Assembly (NCBI GenBank): GCA_015350385.1
Contig: WNKI01000001.1
Location: forward strand, 391,032-455,031
Length of the DNA: 64,000 nucleotides
Direction of reading: 5' to 3'
Source: Aculops lycopersici
Taxonomy: Eukaryota; Arthropoda; Arachnida; Trombidiformes; Eriophyidae
Below the pieces are notes generated by a model, which worked only from the letters and a program-made list of their open reading frames with translations, was not told where the DNA came from and did no database searches. The translations under genes were made by a program, and so were the position numbers. Below are positions 32,004 to 42,936 of the stretch, one piece after another. Each line of letters starts with the position of its first letter. The stretch's first letter is position 1.

Positions 32004-33542
32004 ATGGAGGGTGGACGTGCACGAAGAGCCATCAAAACTCCTAAGAGATTTGATGACGAAGCATTCGAAACCCCCACCAAGCACCACAGTACGCCGAAAG
32101 CGGCTGTCTCCCAAGAGAGCGTCAAAGCAACACCAGAGCCAACCCCTCCTCAGCCGCCCAAGGGCATTATTAAAGTTAAACTAACCTCCAAGAGAAACTC
32201 CATCAGCCTTCCAAAGTTCACGCCGAAGGTCAAACTCGAAGCACCAGCCAAAAACGTCAAGGAAACTCCGGCCAAGAATGCCAAAGAAACGCCAGTCAAG
32301 GCGAGGGAGACGCCGGCAAAACTCTCAGAACCTGCGAAATCTAAGGAAGCTCCCTTGAAACCAAAGATCGAACCATCCGATGAGCTGATCCAAGTCGTTG
32401 ACGTAGATGCTGTCGTGAAGAACGAGGTCAAGGATACGCCCTCGCAGCAGGGCGAGACAAGCTCAGAGGTTTCACAACAATTAGATGAAACCCCCCTGGT
32501 TAAGCCCAAGCAAATTTATAAGCCCAGAGACTCTGCTAGACATAGAGAGCCAAAGGTCAAAGAGCACACCGCAACACCCAAACAATATAAACCAAGGGAG
32601 AAAGATATCCACAAAACTCCAAAGGAGCCTAAGACAACACCCAAACCTCAACCGCTAGTGATACCGGACATAGCTTACCCACCAACGATCGTTTCTAGGC
32701 CTAAGACTAAACGACCTCGAACACCTCCTGCCTATGAGGATGTAACCCCTAATTTATTTTTACCATTCTGGGATGCAAGAACTGCGGCAGAAGATCATGA
32801 TGACGACAATGTCAAAGAGCTTGTGCACTGCAACTGTGGCATCGACGAAGAACTGGGATTGATGATCCAGTGTGAGACTTGCCTCACATGGCAACATGCT
32901 CACTGCTTGGGTATCGAGAATCCAGAGGATGCGCCCGATGGTTACACTTGCAAGGCTTGTTCAGACCCTAAATTTGCGCGGGATTCTCGTCGCTATGCCT
33001 ACGATCAAGAGTGGCTAACGAAGGGAAAGATGAGAAAGTTGACATGCGACCCCGACCCCATACCTGAGCAGACTGTCAACACCTTAAAGAAGATAAACTC
33101 TCTTATAGCTGAGTGTCTTCAAATCCACAAGTTGATACATGGACTCAAAGTCAAGACCAAGGTGCTCGAGAAAGCGGGTGACGACGACTCTGACTTGAAG
33201 TTGTTCCGAGCTAAATGGGCACTTGGAACTGACAATGCCGAGTTTGCAGCCTCAGTTCAGGTCAACTACGAGAGTGAACCCGAGGAGTGGCGAGCAAATT
33301 TGAGGGAGCACATCAAGGAAATGGAGGAGCACATTAGCGCACGAGTCGATGAACTCCAAAGACAGCTAACGGAACTTGAGAAGGATGTTCCCCAAGAGGA
33401 AGTAAACCGAGGTATGAACATCCATTCTCTAGATTCCATAAGAAATGATCTCGAAACTATGCGACGTTATGTTTCCATAGCAAGCCGACAGCAGCAACAA
33501 AATGAGAGGACAGCGCGGAGTCAGCCTGTCGTCTTTAAATAA
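32004..33542 (+). CDS. PHF20/MBD-R2-like PHD-finger protein
   Basis: Intronless, 512 residues. The start context is CACCATGG. The N-terminal 260 residues are Lys/Pro/Thr-rich and disordered, with repeated KETPAK-type units (about 85-120). A C4HC3 PHD finger lies at about 273-318 (HCNCGIDEELGLMIQC, CLTWQHAHC, CKAC), followed by SRRYAYDQEWLTKGKM, which resembles the segment after the PHD of PHF20, PHF20L1 and fly MBD-R2. A coiled-coil-like helical end (about 420-500) follows. PHF20/MBD-R2 belong to the NSL histone acetyltransferase complex, where the PHD reads histone H3. The Tudor, AT-hook or THAP and MBD-like parts of the relatives are not present in this frame. I infer a chromatin-reader role. 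AATAAA is at 33555. Confidence 0.8.
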   Translation: MEGGRARRAIKTPKRFDDEAFETPTKHHSTPKAAVSQESVKATPEPTPPQPPKGIIKVKLTSKRNSISLPKFTPKVKLEAPAKNVKETPAKNAKETPVKARETPAKLSEPAKSKEAPLKPKIEPSDELIQVVDVDAVVKNEVKDTPSQQGETSSEVSQQLDETPLVKPKQIYKPRDSARHREPKVKEHTATPKQYKPREKDIHKTPKEPKTTPKPQPLVIPDIAYPPTIVSRPKTKRPRTPPAYEDVTPNLFLPFWDARTAAEDHDDDNVKELVHCNCGIDEELGLMIQCETCLTWQHAHCLGIENPEDAPDGYTCKACSDPKFARDSRRYAYDQEWLTKGKMRKLTCDPDPIPEQTVNTLKKINSLIAECLQIHKLIHGLKVKTKVLEKAGDDDSDLKLFRAKWALGTDNAEFAASVQVNYESEPEEWRANLREHIKEMEEHISARVDELQRQLTELEKDVPQEEVNRGMNIHSLDSIRNDLETMRRYVSIASRQQQQNERTARSQPVVFK

Positions 33543-34468
33543 TGCACCAATAATAATAAATTTGCCCCTATCTGTTGTTGTTTCCGACACTCTAATCTGA
33601 CATGATGAACTCTTCACTCTCTCGCTCGAGTTAGTTTCTCCTTATTACTTGCACTTGAACTCTCTTGCCTGATGCGCGCAGGTGGCCCATTAGTCACACT
33701 GATTCACCTGTTCCTCTCTTCGCGTGTCGAGCCATCAAGCGAACTTGGACACACCTGACGCGCAACGACGCCGCCGCCCGCAACCTTCTCATCTTCTTCT
33801 TTTGATATCGGTGGCGCTGTTGTTGCAATTGCTATAGTTGTTGTTGTTGTTAGGCAAATATATGTATGTGTGTCCAAGTGCACTCAAGTTCCACGCCTAA
33901 ATTGAATAAATACGTAGGGGCCACTTGAATGGAATTGCCCATGATGCATGGCAAATTATATTAGCCGTCTACATTAAGCGACCTGTTGGTGGCATCGAAC
34001 TGGCTACTTGGCTACCAGTGGTACAACGACGACGACATTAATAACGTTAATGCCATAGAACAAGTAGCGCGGCAGAAGCAACAGGCAGAGGCTTGCTTCT
34101 CTCTCTCTCTCATTGTCTCCCATGTTATTTGTATTCTGTGACCGCTCGAGCTGTAGGCCCAAGTTCTTCCCTCTTTCGTGCGCGACCACCAACACCAACC
34201 TTGTCGAATGCGCTCAATAACTCGAATTATTCGCCCAATTCCAGGTGAGCCATGAGATTGCATCTATTTAATCGGGCAAGAATCATTTTATTAGATTGAG
34301 TCTAGTGCAAACTTTTGGCTGGCCATCAATCCCACGCCTGTCACTCTTATCCGACTTGTGTAACTTGAGCCAAAGAAGTCTGTTTTTACTTTTGCAAGTT
34401 TGCATACAATAGTTTTATTGATATTTTGCATCCCAAGACGACTATTTTACATTGAATAAAACGAAAAA
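33543..34468. other. Intergenic, PHF20-like to Ral; no gene seen
   Basis: 0.9 kb between two plus-strand genes. It contains AATAAA (33555-33560) for the upstream gene and simple TTG/CT repeats. The Ral promoter should lie at the right end. Confidence 0.5.
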
Positions 34469-35362
34469 ATGGACGGACACAATACGACAACAATCCCAAC
34501 GCCAACCATAACAAACCAAGACCAAAGATCAAATAGTCAGCAGCCAAACATAGACTTTAGACAAGGCAACAATCGGTTGCAACAACTGCGAGCCAGAATA
34601 GTCACCCTCTGTCGACAAACTGCCGAGTTTCTCGAGGAGCAATGGGACAAACTTCGTGATCGGGTTCGACGGTTTGTTAGATCGGTCAGGTCCGAGAGGT
34701 CGGTCGAGGAGGGAACCGGAGGCGCGGCCTCAGGTATTGGCAATGTGCAAGCAAACCAGCAAGCAATTCCATTATACAAGGTTATTGTTATTGGCAGTGG
34801 TGGCGTTGGAAAGTCGGCATTAACTTTGCAATTCATGTACGACGAGTTTGTTGAGGATTATGAGCCAACCAAGGCGGACTCCTACAAGAAGAAGATAATG
34901 CTCGATGGCCAGGAGGTGCAAATAGATATCCTCGATACAGCCGGTCAGGAAGACTACGCAGCCATTCGAGACAACTACTTCAGGTCCGGAGAAGCATTCC
35001 TCTGCGTCTACTCAATTCTGGAGCCCGAGAGTTTGCATGCCACTGAGGAGCTCAGAGAGCAGGTGTTGCGAGTTAAGAACGATGATAGGACTGTACCCTT
35101 TATCTTAGTCGGCAACAAGACCGATTTAGACAGTAGAAGGGCAGTGAATCAGGATGCTGCAATGGAACAAGCGCGCCAATGGGGAGTTCCCTACATAGAG
35201 ACATCCGCTAAGACTCGTCAGAATGTCGACCAAGTTTTCATTCAACTCGTCCAAATGATTCGCGACCGACACCAACAAGAATCCAGACAATCTGATGGCC
35301 AAACAGGCGCTGGCGCCGCTAAGGTTACGCAACGGATCAGGAATCAATGTACTGTCATCTAA
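34469..35362 (+). CDS. Rala: Ral small GTPase with N-terminal basic helix extension
   Basis: Intronless, 297 residues (vertebrate Ral is about 206). Ral GTPases control exocytosis through the exocyst and act downstream of Ras. The G domain starts near residue 103: P-loop GSGGVGKSALTLQFMYDEF, the effector loop YEPTKADSY identical to RalA, DTAGQEDYAAIRDNYFRSGE, NKTD and ETSAK. It ends with a CAAX box (CTVI), so it should be prenylated. The preceding hypervariable region has fewer basic residues than usual. The first 100 residues are extra: an Asn/Gln/Thr-rich start, then a strongly basic, probably amphipathic helix (RDRVRRFVRSVRSERS, about 63-78). The start at 34469 is the first ATG of the frame, so the extension looks real. 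Confidence 0.94.
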   Translation: MDGHNTTTIPTPTITNQDQRSNSQQPNIDFRQGNNRLQQLRARIVTLCRQTAEFLEEQWDKLRDRVRRFVRSVRSERSVEEGTGGAASGIGNVQANQQAIPLYKVIVIGSGGVGKSALTLQFMYDEFVEDYEPTKADSYKKKIMLDGQEVQIDILDTAGQEDYAAIRDNYFRSGEAFLCVYSILEPESLHATEELREQVLRVKNDDRTVPFILVGNKTDLDSRRAVNQDAAMEQARQWGVPYIETSAKTRQNVDQVFIQLVQMIRDRHQQESRQSDGQTGAGAAKVTQRIRNQCTVI

Positions 35363-37474
35363 ATGGATTCGGGCCAACCAATGACATACATTTAAATGCA
35401 TGCAAAGAATCTCCAACATCATCATCAAAAACATGATCTCTTCGCGGGTGTTATAATTAGAACCTAATTTCACCAAAAGACTTGATACATTAAACATGTA
35501 CCACACAAAACTCGCCAATCATCAAGTTGTAAGGTGATCGCGTTTATTGCGCGACACATGCACAGTATTGCAGCAGCATGATGATCTATCTAATACTGCA
35601 AGAAAGAAAAAGAAAACTTCACTCCTGGAGTTCCTATGAGACAAATGAAGAGACCAAAGGGCTAGATGGTTACCGATTTGCCCCATTGATTCTGTCGTGC
35701 CAATGGATTTGCCGGATACATGACGAATTGACCAAAGGGCTCCGACAATCTTCAAATGGGAGAGCGATAACAAGAAGAAAGGAACATGGATCTATCTGAC
35801 TGACCCACCGCAGAGTGCATTAGAATCTAATGACAGGACGACCAACCATCGAGGAGAAGAAGAAGAAGTGGAGGTTGTCAGCATGTTTAGTCTGCCATTG
35901 GGACTCGTTTCTATTTCAATCTCAACGTAAATAACCGTATTTGTACATGTACATCGAATAGAATGACGATAATGAAAGGGCTGGATTGTTGACGGCGACT
36001 AGAGGCCGGTTGCGTCACGAGTGACCAGTTGAGGCTGAAGGCTTCATCGCTAGGCAACATTAAATCAAATCGGAACTCAACTCATTAAAGCTTCAACCAA
36101 GCGACTTAAGTATCCTTCTAGCGATAAGTCCATCCAAACAGTCTAGTCTGCGCGCCAAAGACACGTGAGCCGCCCATCGTGTTGTTGCTTCTCCTCCTCC
36201 TCATCTTCTTCCTTTAGTCGCTCTACCAGAGTGGGCAGCTATCGCCGTCTGACCATCTATTTCCGTTTCAGTGTCACGAGCGTTTCCGGAGCGAGTGGGG
36301 GGAGAGTTAATGTGGCGACTGCAATGCTGATGGGCGAACAATCCTTCCAACTAGCAAGTGCCACATGCAAACTCACTCCAGACTCTTGAGTCCCCAACTC
36401 GATCGTTTCAATAACTTCACTTCACCTCGTTTCACTTCAAATGGCTGAGTCCTCCTCTCTAATCTAAACTTCTAATCGATTCCAATATCCACCCATCTAC
36501 CTGCCGGCAAATCCGGCCTCCGCTTAGCTTTTTGTCCGCTTGCATTTTCGTTGATTCATTTGGAGGCCCGGCTTAGTGGGCCCGCTTACCTGGGACTGTC
36601 GTCTGAGTTGTTGATCGGACGAGGAATGCAACTAGCTCCCACGAAGAGCTTGGCTAGCAGCTTGCTTGTGCGCTTTCCAACAGAATCAGTAGCATCGAGT
36701 ATGTCGAGTATGTTGTTAGTTGGCCTGCAGGACATTGGCCGACTAACGGTAAGATCTCTCTAGATACTACTCTCTATTCGAAGCTTGCCATCTGCTCTTG
36801 ATCAGCTGGCAAGCTAACGGTGGCGCCTTCTGATAGCCGCCACTACTTTTTCTCCTTCTTGTACTCCGGCTGCAAATGCAACTGCCATTGCAATTGCTCC
36901 GGCTGCTAATACCACTGATACTGCTTCTGCACTGCGACTCCAGAGACTCGGTAAGCCAGAAATGGTATATGTGGGCCGCCAGTGGGATTGTAATGCAGAC
37001 AAAACCTCATCTCGCTCAGCGCACTCGCTTGGGGTCGCCATATTCAAGTCGGCATGTTGTTATGCAATTCTTTGGGGCCGCCGAAGGTTACCGCCGAGAG
37101 GAGCGTTAGATGGCGGAAGAGAGAGCGAGAGTAGGAACCAAGATCTTGGCTTCGGGAGTGCCCACTGAGTCCCACGCATGCAGAGCATTGGAAAAGAAAC
37201 AGAGTTACTCTTTGTGGCCCACAAGCGTCTGCTTCTCTATGGCTACAAATCTCGGCCGCCGACTACCGCCGCGCCGCAGGAAGGGCAGACGGAAGACACA
37301 ACGCCAGACTGTAGACTGAACCAAACCAACTAGCCAACAACAACGGCTGCGAGTATGTGTGAGACTTTGGTGGAAACGAAGACGCCAACGACGAGGCCAA
37401 TTGCATCGTTATGCTCGAGTCGTCATTCGTCTTTGTTAGCGCTCGCCGGCTGCAATGACGACAGTTTGCGATGC

Positions 37475-37507
<33 letters not shown>

Positions 37508-39479
37508 GATGCTCGTCATCCAGTTTAGGCGCACAAATCTCGGCGAGTCACCCGGCGGCGCGTCACCTAGTTGCAGCAAAGTAACGTTACTCCTACTCCA
37601 ACTGCTCATTTGCCTCCCGAAGCTCGAGAGCCACTCAACTGAGCTCAACGCAACTACCTGGCGCCACTTGAATCGGGCGACCAAGTCCTCGACTACGACG
37701 AGGACTTGGTCGCCCGATTTGCTGTTGCTGTTTGTGTTGCCTCCAAAGAGTCGAGCGCCGCCTTCAACCCTCGTTGACAGTTTGATGAGCTCACACTCAC
37801 ACTGACTGCCGCTCCCTCTACCTCTGCCTGCTCACTGAGCGATCGAAGAAAACTAGAAGGGGTGCCGGGCGGATAACGTCGGCGTCGAGGCCCGCAAGCT
37901 GAGCGATCAGTCTCTCGTCCATGCGGATAGACAGAGGTCCCCATTTGGCTTAGGGCCAAGCGAGGGTGAGAGCGTGGCGATCGCGAGCCCGACGGCGCCG
38001 ACTTAACCTACTTGGGCCGCCACTTCTACGCGGCCCGTCGTCTCGTGGTCGGCGTGTTGCCGAATTGAGACAAATGCTCCCTTGGTTAGCTAGCTGGCCG
38101 GTTGGCGTCTCTCGCTCGTAGTCTCGTTTCTCGACCCTCGTTGGCGCAAAGTCGGCGCACCTCTAGCGTTAATATGCAAGCTTGTGCCGGAACTGCACCG
38201 ATCACTTGAGCCGGCGGCGTGCGTGGGCGGGTCTCGCGATGGCAGAGAGGCGAGAGAAGTGGGAGCCCGCAAGTTTGTAGCTGAGCCAGTATCGCCCGCG
38301 GGCTCCTCAGCCGACAAGCGACAGCCACAAAAACGAAGGAAGTTGAGCAACATGCGCCTCGGCGGCTGCGGCGGCGGCAGTGGTCCACTTGCGCCCTACG
38401 TTTGCGCACTAACTCCACTCTAGGAGCAAAGTTCACGGCGCACGTAGGCCACACGGGCGACAACCCGCGTGCTACTGCCGCCGCCGCCGTTGCCACTGTT
38501 CTTGAGCCGGCACTCCATCTCCCGTTAGCTTTGAGTTAGCGGTTGCGTAATAGTTGAACAGTTACACTTGAATTGATGACCAAGTCGAAGACGACGGCGA
38601 CCAGCAGAGAGGAGGCAGAATCCGACGACGTTCATTTGGAAGCTAGCGGAAGCGACGAAAGCTAAACTCGCCATCACAAAGAGGAAAAGGAAGAGGAAGT
38701 CAAGGGGCGAGTGCAAGCGAGCGGCAAAGAAACGAGCTTGCGGCGCATTGTATTTTTGGTTTCCCAGAATAAACTCAGGATAGTTGGGGAGGAGAAGGGT
38801 TAACTTGTGGGAAAAAAGTTGGCTTTGGCTGTGTAGAACCAGGCCGAGATAGGAGGCGAGTCGATTCAGTTTGTGAGCACGAGGAACGAAGCGAGTGAGA
38901 AAGAGGGAGGAGAGAGAGGGACGGACAGATATACTTGAGGGGCGAGTCTGAAGTTGCTCTGCCCACTTGCTGCTGCTACCAACAACAACAACAACAGCCG
39001 ACCACCAAGACCGAGCTCAAAAAAGTAACTACGCGCGCGTCGACGCCATTGGAACCCATCTAACGGGTTGCGCTCGCACGTGGAAGCTGCCCTACTAAAT
39101 TAGCACAGAAGAGAGTCAGAGAAGAAAATTCGAGAGTCTTTTTTATTGGTTCAGGATTGACTCACTTGAATTAGCAATCAGACCGACAGACTAAATTTTA
39201 GCTCTCGTTTAATTGGCGATCAATCAGAAACAAAAGCTCACTCAGTGGAAGTGTCAAGTTTCCAGTGTAGACTCATTTGCTTTGATGACAATATCCAATT
39301 TCACAGCAGCAAACAACTCAAATTTCACAATACCAATTCAATTAGAGAAAACAGTATCAAGATTTCAACAGACCGGAAGTGACAAGTTGACCTCCACCTG
39401 GAAGAGCGCGCATCGAGAAACAATCGAATCAAATAAAGTGAAACCTATCAAATCTAAGAGGAGTGACAGAGAAGGAACA
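35363..39479. other. Intergenic, 4.1 kb, Ral to amino-acid transporter
   Basis: No coding segment that I can support. Contents are an ATTAAA-type poly(A) signal for Ral near 35489, GTT and CT simple repeats, a perfect 21-bp hairpin at 37671-37719, and GC-rich sequence at 37.9-38.5 kb. The right end should include the transporter promoter and 5' leader. Confidence 0.5.
37671..37719. repeat. Perfect 21-bp inverted repeat, 7-nt loop
   Basis: Arms 37671-37691 and 37699-37719 are exact reverse complements around the loop ACTACGA. A 21-bp perfect stem is unusual by chance. It lies just right of a (GTT)n tract, in the gene-free interval between Ral and the transporter. It could be a small-RNA-type hairpin, a protein-binding palindrome or an assembly fold-back. 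Confidence 0.9.
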
Positions 39480-39663
39480 ATGGGAAGAACTCGGAGATTT
39501 ATATGGATGCTGACGCGGCGAAAGCCAATGGATGTCAGCGAGGATGCGCCCACCGATTTGGATAGATGTTTGAACACATTGGACCTGACGGCAATGGGAG
39601 TGGGCGCTACTCTGGGCTTTGGCCTCTACGTTTTGTCCGGCGAGGTGGCTGCACAGAAGGCAG
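39480..39663 (+). CDS. CAT transporter exon 1
   Basis: Ends after the first base of a Gly codon (GCA G/GTGAGT). It encodes the cytosolic N-terminus and the first membrane helix (MGVGATLGFGLYVLSGEVAAQ). Confidence 0.85.
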
Positions 39664-42600
39664 GTGAGTAGGACTTACGAAGTGGGAAGTGGGCAGTGGA
39701 AGTCGCGGCGGCGGAAGAGGATCGCCAAGGTCGCTGCTCAATGGTTCGTGCGACCGGAAGCCAGCGTTTGTCCAAACGACTGCGCTTATGACACAACAAC
39801 CACCGCTGCCACTCGCAGCTAGCCGGCGAGGCATAGAGCGCTCCATTCATGACCGCACATTAAGCGGCCCAGTCAGCGGACCTAAGCTGCCGCCGCGCCA
39901 TTCATCCGTTGCATTGTGCAGACGACACCAGAGGCACTAACCTAACAAAATCAAACCAACTCTCCTCCACCAACTCGACGCTCTTTGCAACGAAACGACG
40001 CATCGAAACCAAACGGAACGCGCTATGGAACTCAATCTTCCAGGTCCCGGAGTGGTGTTATCCTTCATGATTGCAGCAATAGCTAGCACATTCAGCGCCC
40101 TCTGCTACGCCGAGTTTGCAGCCAAAGTGCCCAAAAGCGGATCGGCTTACGCTTACTCCTACATCACGGTGAGTACACGACGACAATGAGTTGGCCGAAA
40201 TCCCCTCCGTCCAATTGACTCGGGTGGCCGGACAAAGTTAGCCGACGAGAGACGAGAATTGTTAGCAGCCGGGCGGCTCGTGCCTCTACTCAATCTCTCC
40301 CTCTCTCTCCCTCTGTTGGGGTGTCCGTTGGGCCCTCGCCAAGCTGATGGTAGCTGTTCCTCTCAGATGGCAAGCTAGATGTCGGCTGGATGGTTAGCCA
40401 GTTGGCCGGGTGGCTGGTTGGCTGCTGAGTGACGGCCACTCGCTTTCGCATTATGGGACTGAAATAGCGAGCGAATTGAATTTGGCCATCAGCTGGATGG
40501 TTGGTCGGTGGCAAGCTAGCAGTTGAGAAGTGCGAGTGAGCAAGAGGGAGCAGGCACCTGGCAAGCTAAAGCGTCCAGCTCTCGTTTGGTAACTTTCCAT
40601 TTGGCGCACTAATTTTACCTGCGCTCTCTTCCTACCGCAACTTGCAACTAGCTGGCCGCCAGAAGCGCGAACAAGTTGCGAGCACCAATCTCTCTGGATC
40701 TAAACAACTACCGCTACCAGAATAACGCATATGGTAAACAAATCAACTAACTCGTCCTACCTGAATCTTAATTACCGCAAACCGATCAACCTTCGATTGT
40801 TCACTGCCTCCTACCAACTGGCCGCTCAACCTCGACGCCCTCGAAACATAACCAAACGCAAACATAACAAATATACCTGCAACGCCAACGCCAACGACAA
40901 CAAAAACAACCTAATCGACTCACAAAACCACCAAAACCACTGATCCGATGAAACAGGTTGGCGAGTTCGTGGCCTTCGTCATTGGATGGAACCTGACACT
41001 AGAGCATGTGATCGGAACTGCCTCTCTAGCTCGCGGCTACTCCGGCTACCTGGGCAGTCTCTTTGCCGAGGCCCCGCCGGTTGTGGCAGCGGCGGCGGGC
41101 AACCTGACTTCCTCGGTGGTGGGCGTGGCCGCTCATCAACCAATCGACTGGCTGCCCGAATTCCTTCAGGGCTACGTGACGCACTTCGACTCGCTGGCCT
41201 TCTTCCTCACAATGCTCGTGACTGGCCTTTTGTTGCTTGGAGTCCAAGTTAGCAGCAAGTTCCAGATTACCTTTGCGACCATCAACCTGAGCGTCGCCTG
41301 CTTCATCTTTATTTGCGGACTCTTCAAGGCCGACTTCCACAATTGGAACCTGAAACCCGAGGAGATTCCCGCCTCGGCGGGTGCTGGCGGCTTCCTGCCC
41401 TTTGGCTTTTCGGGAGTGGTGGCGGGAGCGGGCACCTGCTTCTTTGCCTTCGTTGGTTTTGACGGAATTGCGGCCACCGCCGAAGAGGTTAAGAATCCGA
41501 GAAAGGCAATTCCCAATAGTATCCTGTGGACCTCGGGCATTATCTTTGTCACCTACTGTTGCATGGCCACCATCCAAACGCTCATTTGGCCTTACTGGGA
41601 CCAGAAACAAGCGGCTCCACTTCCCTACATCTTCGACAAGCTCGACATGCACTTTGCAAAGTGGACCGTCCTGGTGGGCGTGCTCGCAGGTTTGTCCACA
41701 AGCTTCGTGGGCGGCTTCCTCCCGTTGCCTCGTATTTTGTATGCAATGGCGCGCGACGGCGTCATCTATCGGGTGCTGGCGGTGGTTAGCAAGCGCTTCA
41801 AGGTGCCCATTGTGGCCACAATCATTGGGGGAATCCTCATTGCTTGTCTCGCCTCCCTGCTTGAGATTGACCAATTGGCAGACATGCTGTCGATCGGAAC
41901 TTTGGCCGCTTACTCCCTAGTTTCAATTTCAGTTCTACTCCTCAGATACGAGTACAGAAAACCAACAAATTGCGAGAATCCACTGCCAATTACCTACAAG
42001 GATTGCAATACCAACACCGTCGCAAACTTGACGGCGATGGCGAACGATAAGACACCAACTGTGACGACCAACGGCGAGAGCAAGCGGCCGTCGGGCGAGC
42101 ACATGATGGAAAACTTGGCGCTGGTTGCGGCGGCAAATGGAGCACTGGCTTTGGACGACGCGAAGAAGAACGAGGCCAGGACGCCGGATGTAAATGGAAA
42201 CAGGCGACTGAGTGCCACCAGCTCGAGCGCCAGCAGCGGCCTGGGCGGTCGCTCGGCAAACGGAAGTGGCGCAAGCACAAGTGGCTGCTCATCGAGTGGC
42301 GGCGCGCCAACGAGTAGCGCGGTCAGCGAACTGGGCGCAGACTCGAGCTGCAGTATCACTGGAAGCTCGACAAGCTCCCGATCGCTGCTATCGCTCTTCC
42401 TCGACGGAACCAAGGGACCAGGACCTAATGAAACTCGAAGACCAGACGAGCAAACTACTCACATCTCGCGAGTCATGATTCTAATCTTGGTTGTAGTCAC
42501 CACTGCGCTCGACTTCGCGCTTGTCGTTTGGGGCCAAACTTTGTATATGCTAGAGCCAGTGGCTCTCTCCATTTGCTCACTCCTCTTTGCGCTAACCCTC

Positions 42601-42936
42601 TTCCTTGGGTTCCTGCTCAACAGGTTGCCCGTGGCCGAGCCCTCGACGAACTCCTTCGAGGTTCCAATGGTGCCGACAATCCCTTTGTTTAGCGTGATCA
42701 TCAACACTTACCTAATGCTCAACCTGTCAGGTAAGTTCATAATAATGATTAGAGTTTCACTCTACTCGTCTTTCTATTCACAAATTCCTAACCTACTTAT
42801 TCATCTCCACTCTCCAACTCAACCCGCAGTCATGACATGGATCAGGTTTGCCGTCTGGATGGCCATCGGTTTCTTCATCTACTTCACCTACGGAATCTTC
42901 AAGAGCACGGGATACAGAGACAGCAGATGCGATTGA
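39480..42936 (+). CDS. Cationic amino-acid transporter (SLC7A1-4 type), four exons
   Basis: Exons 39480-39663, 40044-40168, 40957-42730 and 42830-42936 give 729 residues. CAT proteins are plasma-membrane permeases of about 14 helices that import Arg, Lys and ornithine. Exon 1 has RRKPMDVSE and DRCLNTLDLTAMGVGATLG; exon 2 has PGVVLSFMIAA and LCYAEFAAKVPKSGSAYAYS; exon 3 continues GEFVAFVIGWNLTLEHVIG and FVGFDGIAATAEEVKNPRKA; exon 4 has WIRFAVWMAIGFFIYFTYGI. All introns have GT-AG ends and keep frame. The start could instead be the in-frame ATG at 39285; 39480 (MGRTRRFIWMLTRRKP) fits family length better. A Ser/Ala-rich hydrophilic insertion of about 110 residues lies in a late loop. The last intron (99 nt) has no stop and keeps frame, so retention would add 33 residues. 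Confidence 0.92.
40044..40168 (+). CDS. CAT transporter exon 2
   Basis: 125 bases, acceptor TTCCAG at 40038-40043, donor GTGAGT from 40169. It encodes the second membrane helix and the conserved CYAEFAAKVPKSGSAY motif. It was found from the family pattern, being too short to stand out as a frame. Confidence 0.9.
40957..42730 (+). CDS. CAT transporter exon 3
   Basis: Acceptor AACAG at 40952-40956. It starts VGEFVAFVIGWN directly after the exon 2 codon ACG and carries most of the transmembrane core. The Ser/Gly/Ala-rich insertion spans about 42040-42430. The donor TCAG/GTAAGT starts at 42731. Confidence 0.9.
42830..42936 (+). CDS. CAT transporter exon 4 (last)
   Basis: Acceptor CCCGCAG at 42823-42829. 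It encodes the final membrane helix and a short cytosolic tail ending in SRCD. Confidence 0.85.

Noticed and set aside
36551..36763. Possible coding exon flanked by splice-like sites (GTAAGA near 36751, a minus-strand GTAAGC near 36590)
   Set aside because: Neither strand gives a recognisable protein segment, and no partner exon could be found.
41026..41874. A 282-codon frame antisense to the CAT transporter
   Set aside because: It is the complement of the well-conserved transporter exon, with no domain of its own. Codon bias of the sense gene keeps the antisense frame open.
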